DNA from: Bacteroidia bacterium
GTDB lineage: Bacteria; Bacteroidota; Bacteroidia; Chitinophagales; Saprospiraceae
Length of the DNA stretch: 5,158 nt
Assembly (NCBI GenBank): GCA_030432855.1
Contig: JAUILM010000476.1
Coordinates: 1 to 5,158, forward strand
Reading direction: 5' to 3'
A model generated the notes under the pieces. It was not told where the DNA came from. It ran no database searches and was given only the letters and a program-made list of their open reading frames with translations. The translations under genes were made by a program, and so were the position numbers. Positions 1-5,158 of the stretch are shown piece by piece; position 1 is the first letter of the stretch, and the number at the start of each line of letters is the position of its first letter.

Positions 1-381
1 AAAAAGTTGTTGGAAGGCCTCTGATTTCACTTCTGGGGTTCCTTCTTTTGCCAGATCTAGTAAGATACCTGTCTTAGAAAAATCACCGGCTCGTACTAAT
101 TCGGCAGCTACTGCACATTGGTCTGAGAGCGTCACTTGCCCAAGCTTTTTGGATAATATTCGTTTTACCTTTTCACCATATCCTGATTCGGTGAGCCCGG
201 CGGCTGCAACGGTGGCGGCTTGCAGATTTTCATCAGCTGATTCCAGAATGGCGATAAGTACTGATTCGCAATCAGCACAGCTATCTGAAGAGCGGCTGCT
301 CGTTGGGCTTTCGGGTTGCAACGGGATCCATGTACTCATCAGGCATAGGGATACCAATGCCATGGCTAGTTCTCTAATCAT
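1..381 (-). CDS. Secreted HEAT-like repeat protein, N-terminal part (truncated by window edge)
   Basis: An open frame of 127 codons starts at ATG 379-381 and runs off the left edge without a stop; the preceding in-frame stop is at 433-435. Residues 1-22 have a hydrophobic core (ALVSLCLM) and look like a signal peptide. C13 lacks a proper lipobox because Leu precedes it, so a lipoprotein is unlikely. A Ser-rich linker (about 24-34) and a CxxC (C35, C38) follow. From about residue 39 to the edge the protein is predicted helical, with alternating Leu/Ala-rich helices, for example VLIAILESADENLQAATVAA and QCAVAAELVRAGD. Short acidic turns separate them, as in HEAT-type solenoids, which usually act as binding scaffolds. 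CxxC lacks the following His of a haem c site. The gene lies 72 bp downstream of the GntR gene in the same direction, suggesting co-transcription. M7 is an alternative start. The CDS looks real; the fold is inferred from pattern and the function is unknown. Confidence 0.7.
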   Translation of the reverse strand, partial: MIRELAMALVSLCLMSTWIPLQPESPTSSRSSDSCADCESVLIAILESADENLQAATVAAAGLTESGYGEKVKRILSKKLGQVTLSDQCAVAAELVRAGDFSKTGILLDLAKEGTPEVKSEAFQQLF

Positions 382-453
382 TTGGTAAGTAATTTTTAAT
401 GAACTCTTAAGAATGACGAGTTGCAGAATGCATCAAGTCCTTCCTATAGGCTC

Positions 454-1149
454 CTAAATGTTTTCAGGAATTGTATCAAAATATACTTGCAGGTGTACCT
501 TCATGGCATCTCTGAATTGTGCCGAGTTTCCATTCTTCAGTATTTCCAGTAAATCCCGGTGCTTCACCGGATTTTTTACCTCCGATCGGCTCACGATGGT
601 ACCATTGTACACATAGTTGAAGATCGGTTGCAGCATTTTTTGAAATCGAAGAATCGTTTGATTTCCGGAGATTTTATAAAGTGTAGCATGAAAATCAGCG
701 TCGCACTTCGTCTTTAATAACCGATCCTCTGTATTTTCTTCCTTTTGTACGATTTCTTCCAGTTTCTCCAGACCTTTTTTCGATTTACGCAAGAAAAGTA
801 ACTCTGATATACCCAACTCCAGAACCAGTCGAAGCTCAAATACTTCTTGCAGGGTGGTGGAGTCGAGGAACGTAGGTTCAAGCACACGCTCTATACTTCC
901 TAAAATGTCGGGTCGGGTTAAGATAATACCCCGGTTTCTCCGGGATTCAATCAATCCCAGTGTTTTGAGTCTGGCCAATCCTTCCCGAAGGGCAGTCCGG
1001 CTTACTCCCATATCTTCAGCCAACTCGGCTTCTTTCGGTAGTGGATCTCCTGGTTGCAGATTTTCCTGAATGAAATACTCTCTAAGACGCATTTCCACCT
1101 GATCCACTAACGAGATGGTGCCAATCGGCTTTACTTGATTCCTATTCAC
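454..1149 (-). CDS. GntR-family transcriptional regulator, FadR/FCD subfamily
   Basis: This 231-residue protein is a typical FCD-type GntR regulator. The winged-helix DNA-binding domain spans about residues 11-80: LPKEAELAEDMGVSRTALRE is the classic GntR helix-turn-helix and LKTLGLIESRRNRGIIL the wing. The all-helical FCD effector domain spans about 97-222. D150, H154, H197 and H219 fit the Asp/His3 metal-ligand pattern of the family, followed by the usual SGN (161-163). Ligands in this family are often sugar acids, uronate breakdown products or other carboxylates. The start is GTG at 1147-1149: no in-frame ATG lies between it and the upstream stop (1237-1239), and the next Met (M20) would remove the first helix of the DNA-binding domain. 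It is transcribed divergently from susC, which suggests it controls the glycan-uptake operon, probably as a repressor relieved by an intracellular degradation product. Family assignment is secure; target and ligand are inferred. Confidence 0.95.
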   Translation of the reverse strand: MNRNQVKPIGTISLVDQVEMRLREYFIQENLQPGDPLPKEAELAEDMGVSRTALREGLARLKTLGLIESRRNRGIILTRPDILGSIERVLEPTFLDSTTLQEVFELRLVLELGISELLFLRKSKKGLEKLEEIVQKEENTEDRLLKTKCDADFHATLYKISGNQTILRFQKMLQPIFNYVYNGTIVSRSEVKNPVKHRDLLEILKNGNSAQFRDAMKVHLQVYFDTIPENI

Positions 1150-1408
1150 CGTGTAAAATATATTTGGATGAGTTTGAAGTTGGTTTCTATTCGTTGTAGA
1201 TATGTCATACGTAAGTTTGCAAAAATTGAAGACTTTTCAAATTATCAGGTATCACTATCTCCGAAATCGATTGCATTTTTTAGTCAGTCAAGTAAAATGA
1301 CATTTCCGATTGCTTGTGTCCACAGAGAAAGTGCCAATTTCCTCTCCTGACCTCAGTTATACGAACCTTAGTCTAAATAAATACTACTTATTGGTTTACT
1401 AGGTGCAT

Positions 1409-1416
1409 CAAATTTA
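1409..1416 (-). promoter_or_regulatory. Possible -7 element for the GntR gene
   Basis: On the minus strand these bases read TAAATTTG, a perfect match to the Bacteroidota -7 consensus TAnnTTTG. No TTTG-like -33 element is found 19-21 bp upstream, and it would give a leader of about 250 nt. It is the only exact minus-strand match found in the gap, so it is listed as a weak candidate. Confidence 0.2.
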
Positions 1417-1673
1417 TTCTTTTTTCTTGAATTGTGAACTTCAATGAGCTTTTTTTGAGTATGTAAAATATTGTTTTTGAACGAAATATAGTCCGATTCT
1501 CTCTGTTTAGTGGGTTTTAATTAGTTGTTAATCAGCAATTTGTGTTTTGGTGGAGCAGGGTCTTAACTCGTTTTGGTATCAGTCACTTTTACCCAATTAT
1601 ATTACTTCTACTGATGCAGATCCGGTACGAAAAAGCTGTTTTTAAATTCTTTGGCAAATTTCTTTTGGGAGCT

Positions 1674-1685
1674 TAATATATAATA
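1674..1685 (+). repeat. 12-bp AT direct repeat, copy 1
   Basis: TAATATATAATA occurs here, just upstream of the susC promoter, and again exactly at 1761-1772, just before the susC start codon; the copies are 87 bp apart. Their positions on either side of the promoter are notable, but the sequence is AT-only and low in complexity, so chance is possible. Confidence 0.5.
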
Positions 1686-1688
1686 CAT

Positions 1689-1707
1689 ATCTTGGCGTCG
1701 GCAAGAT
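1689..1707. promoter_or_regulatory. Candidate operator: 19-bp dyad over the susC -33 element
   Basis: ATCTTGGCGTCGGCAAGAT is symmetric about T1698 with 8 of 9 base pairs matching; only G1695/G1701 break the symmetry. It covers the -33 element and the start of the promoter spacer, where a bound dimer would block RNA polymerase. Length and symmetry suit a GntR/FadR dimer site. The ATCT/AGAT ends recall the E. coli FadR site ATCTGGTACGACCAGAT, although the spacing differs by 2 bp. Assignment to the adjacent FCD regulator is an inference. Confidence 0.4.
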
Positions 1708-1723
1708 TATCGGATTATATTTG
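1691..1723 (+). promoter_or_regulatory. Bacteroidota-type promoter of the susC operon
   Basis: The -7 element TATATTTG (1716-1723) matches TAnnTTTG exactly. A CTTG at 1691-1694, one base from the TTTG -33 consensus, lies 21 bp upstream, within the 19-21 bp spacing known for Bacteroides promoters. Transcription should begin a few bases after 1723 and give an AT-rich leader of about 45 nt before the susC ATG. It is the best placed of three plus-strand -7 matches in this gap. Confidence 0.55.
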
Positions 1724-1760
1724 CCCATATTGCTGTCAAATGATTCTATTAGTTAATAAA

Positions 1761-1772
1761 TAATATATAATA
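1761..1772 (+). repeat. 12-bp AT direct repeat, copy 2, at the susC translation start
   Basis: This is the second exact copy of TAATATATAATA, ending 3 nt before the susC ATG. There is no Shine-Dalgarno sequence here. A/T-rich, weakly structured leaders are normal for translation initiation in Bacteroidota, so this copy probably forms part of the ribosome entry region whatever the repeat's origin. Confidence 0.5.
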
Positions 1773-1775
1773 GGT

Positions 1776-4700
1776 ATGGAATGGACTTTTATCCATCGAA
1801 GTTATTTGCTGAGATTGTGTGGAATGCTGCTGGCTATGACTACAATGGCCTTCAGCGCCCGGTCGCAAACCATTACAGGGACGGTTGTTTCCAGTGCAGA
1901 CGATACCCCACTTACCGGGGTTTCGGTACTAGTGAAGGAGTTGGGAACTGGAGAGATTACTGATTTTGATGGAACTTTCTCCCTGGAAGTGGAGTCGTTG
2001 CCAGTGACGCTGGTTTTTTCTTATGTAGGATATGCAACCCAGGAGGTCACGGTCTCCAATAGTCAGGCACTCAATATTGCCCTTGCGGTTGACGATATCA
2101 CTTTTGAAGAGGTGGTAGTGGTAGGCTACGGAGAACAATCTCGTGCAACCCTGACTACTGCAGTGAGCAAACTGGATGAGAAGGTTTTGGAAAACACGGT
2201 CTTCGCCAATGCGGCCACTTCCCTTCAAGGATCTGTATCCGGGGTTCGGGTACAGACGTTGACAGGACAACCCGGTGCAGCACCTCGAGTGATCGTGCGA
2301 GGAGGTACCTCAATCAATAATCCCAACGGTGCAGAACCTTTGTACATAGTAAGTGGAGTGATTCGACAAAATCTGGATGGAATTAACTCATCTGATATCG
2401 AATCGATTCAGGTATTGAAAGATGCTGCTGCCACGGCAATCTACGGTGCGCGAGCTGCCAATGGTGTTGTGATCGTGACGCTGAAAAAAGGAGCTGTTGG
2501 AAAGCCGGTTATTAGTTATTCTTACAATCATGGATTTTCTTCATTACGTGAAAAGTATCCACTGCTTGAAGCAAAAGACTATGTATACTTTGCCCGATTA
2601 GGTGCTTTTAATACGGGCCAGAAGGATCCTAACCGACTATCAAGACTTACCGGAGCTTTCGGTGAGGGTACTGGAAATGATCTAACCAAGAACACAGCAT
2701 TTAGCACACAGGTTTTGACCCCTGAAAACGAGCATAAATTAAATGAGGGATGGGAGTCTATCCAGGATCCTCTGGATCCAAGTCAGACACTGATTTTTTC
2801 TAATACAGATTGGCAGGATATTTTATTTCAGACGGGTATCAGTCGTGATCACTACCTCAGTTATTCAGGAGGTACGGATGACGCGACATTTACAGCAGGT
2901 GTAGGATTTACCGATGTAGATGGAATCGCCATCCAGACCGATTACAAACGATGGTCTACCAATGTACAGGGTAGATTGAAATTGAAGGAGGGACTCTATG
3001 CTTTTGCGGGACTAAATTATACCCGTGAATCGGATAATATCGTCTATAGTGAAAATCAATTATTCGAGCGGTCACTTAATTTGCCACCGACTGCTAAGTA
3101 TCGATATGAAGACGGTACATTGGCTCCCGGATTTAGGCGAAGTATTGGAAACCCTGAATATCACCTGGGTAGAATCGATAATGATAATGTTGATAATCAA
3201 CTTACACTGACAGGTGGAATCACCTGGGAAATAATTCCTAATTTGATTTTCGAACCAACGGTTTCACTTTTCCAGACTTCCGGAGAATTTAATTCATTCC
3301 AAAAATCATATTTTGATGGCCCTGGTGCTTTCATAGATTCCCGGAATACAACGGCAAGATTTAACAAGTTAGATCAGCAACAAATTGATGCAACGCTTAC
3401 CTATGACAAGTCTTTTGATAATCTCCATAATTTTCAGGGGAAGGTAGGTTTCTCTTATTTTAGAAGATATAATAATTCATTTTCCACGACAGGAAGAGGT
3501 GCCGCCACTGATCTGATTTCCACATTGAATGCAGCCGCTGAACCGGTAAGCCTTACCGGTGCAAAAAGTGAGCAAATCATTCTGGGATATTTTGGTCGTA
3601 TCACCTATGACTATGACCGTAAGTATTTATTTGCATTTAATGCTAGAGTAGATGGAGCGTCTAATCTGGGTGAGGAAAACCGTTGGGGTTTCTTCCCGGG
3701 AATTTCTGCGGGTTGGAATATCCACAATGAAGGATTTTGGAGTGATCCGTTGACGATTAGTCAATTTAAATTGCGATTGAGCTATGGGGTGAACGGTAAC
3801 CTGGGTAACCTGGGAGATTATACGCCACAGGGATTGTACAGTGTCGGTGCGACCTATGATGGCGTAGCTGCAGTACAGTATTCAGGCATTGCGAACCAGG
3901 CATTGAAATGGGAACAATCAAATACATTTGATATTGGTTTTGACATGGGACTGGCTAACAATCGGGTCTTTGTATTATTCGACTATTATCGCAGAGTTAC
4001 CGACAACCTGATTACCACCCTGGCATTGCCGAAATCGACAGGATTTACCAGCATTTTGACCAATCTCGGAAGCCTTCAGAACACAGGTGTTGAGCTGGAA
4101 GTTTCTTATGACGTGATTCGTAAGAATAATTTCTCCTGGAATATATCTGTGAATGGATCAAAAAATGAAAATGAGATACTGGAGCTACCGGAAAACGACA
4201 ATGAAAACAACCGAATTGGTGGTTATCAGGTTTTTGATCCCGGATCAGGTCAGGTGGTTTGGAGAGGTGGTTTGCAGGAAGGCCGAACACTGGGTGAACT
4301 CTATGCCTATAAACAGATTGGTGTTTATGCCACAGATGCAGATGCAGAAAATGGACCTGTCGATCAGTTAGTGGCTGGTAGCGACAAGACCAAGAGAGGG
4401 GGTGACGTAGAGTGGTTAGATGTTGACGGAAATGGGGAAATCAATACGTTGGATAAAGTGCCGGTTGGTAACATTTATCCTGACTGGACAGGAGGAATTA
4501 CTTCTACCCTGAATTATAAAAATTTGAGTTTTTATGCCCGACTGGATTATACAGTAGGGCACACGATATATAATTATGCCGCCACACAGACAAAAGGACA
4601 ATTCCAGGGTAATGTGGGCATTCATGAAAGTATTGCCAGATCATGGCAAAACCAGGGAGATATCACCGATGTTCCCCGATACTACTGGGCAGATCAGGTA

Positions 4701-4994
4701 GCTTCTACAAACTATTGGAGAGGTGATCCAAGAAATGTTGCCAATGGTAATGGACGAGACCTGGATTATGAAAAAGGTGATTATCTCGCAGTGCGAGAAC
4801 TGACGCTAACGTACACACCATCTTTACCCGCCTTCGAAAAAATCGGATTAAGCAATATTCGTCTGAACGTAACGGCCAATAATATTAAGTACTTCACTAA
4901 ATATTCGGGACTGGCACCTGAAGATGGTGGTTCTGACAGAGGTCGATATCCGGTCCCTCAGTCTATCATGTTCGGATTAAAAGCTTCTTTCTAA
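1776..4994 (+). CDS. susC: SusC/RagA-family TonB-linked outer membrane transporter
   Basis: This complete 1072-residue protein has normal length for a SusC-like importer, which moves glycan fragments bound by SusD across the outer membrane using TonB energy. Residues 1-30 form a signal peptide, probably cleaved before QTITGTV. A carboxypeptidase-regulatory-like domain spans about 32-108 (TITGTVVS; DFDGTFSL; FSYVGY). A TonB-box-like EEVVVVGYG is at 111-119 and the plug at about 120-239, including RGGTSINN (175-182) and the hallmark LKDAAATAIYGARAANG (214-230). The rest is a 22-strand-type barrel ending in a C-terminal Phe (GLKASF). The mature part has no Cys. Oddities are IVSG at 191-194, where most relatives have VVDG, and an EF-hand-like loop at 882-893. 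There is no N-terminal STN domain, so it should not signal to an anti-sigma factor. The start ATG lies about 50 nt after the promoter. susD follows 21 bp downstream with no terminator between. The family is certain; the substrate cannot be read from sequence. Confidence 0.98.
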   Translation: MEWTFIHRSYLLRLCGMLLAMTTMAFSARSQTITGTVVSSADDTPLTGVSVLVKELGTGEITDFDGTFSLEVESLPVTLVFSYVGYATQEVTVSNSQALNIALAVDDITFEEVVVVGYGEQSRATLTTAVSKLDEKVLENTVFANAATSLQGSVSGVRVQTLTGQPGAAPRVIVRGGTSINNPNGAEPLYIVSGVIRQNLDGINSSDIESIQVLKDAAATAIYGARAANGVVIVTLKKGAVGKPVISYSYNHGFSSLREKYPLLEAKDYVYFARLGAFNTGQKDPNRLSRLTGAFGEGTGNDLTKNTAFSTQVLTPENEHKLNEGWESIQDPLDPSQTLIFSNTDWQDILFQTGISRDHYLSYSGGTDDATFTAGVGFTDVDGIAIQTDYKRWSTNVQGRLKLKEGLYAFAGLNYTRESDNIVYSENQLFERSLNLPPTAKYRYEDGTLAPGFRRSIGNPEYHLGRIDNDNVDNQLTLTGGITWEIIPNLIFEPTVSLFQTSGEFNSFQKSYFDGPGAFIDSRNTTARFNKLDQQQIDATLTYDKSFDNLHNFQGKVGFSYFRRYNNSFSTTGRGAATDLISTLNAAAEPVSLTGAKSEQIILGYFGRITYDYDRKYLFAFNARVDGASNLGEENRWGFFPGISAGWNIHNEGFWSDPLTISQFKLRLSYGVNGNLGNLGDYTPQGLYSVGATYDGVAAVQYSGIANQALKWEQSNTFDIGFDMGLANNRVFVLFDYYRRVTDNLITTLALPKSTGFTSILTNLGSLQNTGVELEVSYDVIRKNNFSWNISVNGSKNENEILELPENDNENNRIGGYQVFDPGSGQVVWRGGLQEGRTLGELYAYKQIGVYATDADAENGPVDQLVAGSDKTKRGGDVEWLDVDGNGEINTLDKVPVGNIYPDWTGGITSTLNYKNLSFYARLDYTVGHTIYNYAATQTKGQFQGNVGIHESIARSWQNQGDITDVPRYYWADQVASTNYWRGDPRNVANGNGRDLDYEKGDYLAVRELTLTYTPSLPAFEKIGLSNIRLNVTANNIKYFTKYSGLAPEDGGSDRGRYPVPQSIMFGLKASF

Positions 4995-5015
4995 TTAATT
5001 GAAAAAAGAATTACG

Positions 5016-5158
5016 ATGAAAATAGGATTTTATACATCGATCACAATACTCGTTTTACTACTATCCAGTGCCTGTACCAAACACTTGGAGCTGGAACCCG
5101 AAAGTCTGATTACGGTCAGTTCTTTCTGGAAAACGCCTGAGGATGCTAATGGTGCTTT
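5016..5158 (+). CDS. susD: SusD/RagB-family surface glycan-binding lipoprotein, N-terminal part (truncated)
   Basis: The frame opens at ATG 5016-5018, after an A-rich leader (GAAAAAAGAA), and remains open for 47 codons to the right edge. Residues 1-19 form a lipoprotein signal peptide with lipobox SSAC, giving lipidated C20. What follows (about 24-47) has the typical start of SusD proteins: an L-E-L-E-P-E-S stretch, then SSFWKTPEDANGA, which corresponds to the conserved Phe-Trp-Lys-Thr ... Asp-Ala segment of the first helix. SusD proteins sit on the cell surface as a lid over the SusC barrel and capture the glycan. The 21-bp spacing from susC and the gene order are the usual operon pair. Identification rests on this segment plus context; most of the ligand-binding TPR fold lies outside the window. 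Confidence 0.93.
   Translation, partial: MKIGFYTSITILVLLLSSACTKHLELEPESLITVSSFWKTPEDANGA

Larger units (their letters stand above)
1150..1688. other. Long divergent intergenic region, no gene recognised
   Basis: This is the gene-free part of the 626-bp gap between the divergent regulator and susC. It becomes strongly A/T-rich after about 1370. No reading frame here resembles a known protein; a plus-strand frame of about 60 codons from ATG 1168 is low-complexity and unconvincing. No rRNA, tRNA, CRISPR or insertion-sequence end is visible. TAnnTTTG-type -7 motifs occur on the plus strand at 1159-1166 and 1212-1219, and on the minus strand at 1409-1416. Three or more hits in an AT-rich stretch are not strong evidence of promoters. 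The regulator's own promoter must lie here but cannot be placed with confidence. Confidence 0.6.

Noticed and set aside
149..388. 79-codon plus-strand reading frame
   Set aside because: It lies antisense to the secreted HEAT-like gene, which has a signal peptide and patterned helices; the plus-strand product resembles nothing and is Ser/Ala-rich as expected of a shadow frame.
382..453. Terminator between the regulator gene and the HEAT-like gene
   Set aside because: Only a short palindrome TCTTAAGA (405-412) and a 4-bp TGCA stem (422-432) are present, neither GC-rich nor followed by a U-run on the minus strand.
1201..1213. TATGTCATACGTA, containing a GT-N3-AC core like GntR/FadR operators, upstream of the regulator gene
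   Set aside because: Only 4 of 6 pairs around the centre are symmetric; a GT-N3-AC core is common by chance (another lies at 1249-1255), so it is not annotated as an operator.
1135..1350. Small plus-strand ORF (71 codons from TTG 1135, or 60 from ATG 1168) at the start of the intergenic region
   Set aside because: It overlaps the regulator's start, has no recognisable domain, and the only promoter-like motif nearby would start transcription at or after its ATG.
3795..3812. Tandem 9-bp repeat GGTAACCTG x2 inside susC
   Set aside because: It encodes a short Gly-Asn-Leu duplication in a region where SusC proteins normally carry Gly/Asn-rich turns; too short to treat as a repeat element.
4995..5015. 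Possible terminator or regulatory RNA between susC and susD
   Set aside because: The 21-bp gap is AT-rich with no hairpin and is too short for an independent element; the pair is read as one operon.

Overview
The window comes from a member of the Bacteroidota, probably an environmental and possibly marine glycan degrader. It holds the start of a polysaccharide utilization locus (PUL). The evidence is a complete SusC/RagA-type TonB-dependent transporter followed 21 bp later by the start of a SusD-like lipoprotein. A Bacteroidota-type promoter motif (TAnnTTTG) lies ahead of susC, and the leaders are A/T-rich without a Shine-Dalgarno sequence.

Layout. Positions 1-381 (minus strand) hold the first 127 codons of a secreted protein that appears to fold as HEAT-like helical repeats; it runs off the left edge. 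Positions 454-1149 (minus) hold a complete GntR-family regulator of the FadR/FCD subfamily, starting at GTG. Positions 1150-1775 are a 626-bp intergenic region with no convincing gene. Its susC-proximal end carries a promoter, a 19-bp near-perfect dyad overlapping the promoter's -33 element, and a 12-bp AT-only direct repeat bracketing the promoter. Positions 1776-4994 (plus) encode the SusC-like transporter, and 5016-5158 (plus) the first 47 codons of the SusD-like partner, cut by the right edge.

How it fits together. SusD would capture a glycan at the cell surface and SusC would import it across the outer membrane, powered by TonB. The transporter lacks an N-terminal STN signalling domain and no sigma/anti-sigma pair or hybrid two-component sensor is visible. 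Control is therefore most simply assigned to the divergent FCD regulator, which would sense an intracellular breakdown product. FCD regulators often respond to uronates and other sugar acids, and a FadR-type repressor (AusR) controls alginate use in Zobellia, so a uronate-containing polysaccharide is a reasonable guess. No enzyme gene lies in the window to test that. The regulator and the HEAT-like gene are co-directional, 72 bp apart, and may be co-transcribed.

The genes are familiar types. The least explained items are the dyad over the susC promoter, the HEAT-like secreted protein next to the regulator, and the long intergenic region. I see no undescribed system that the sequence alone can support.
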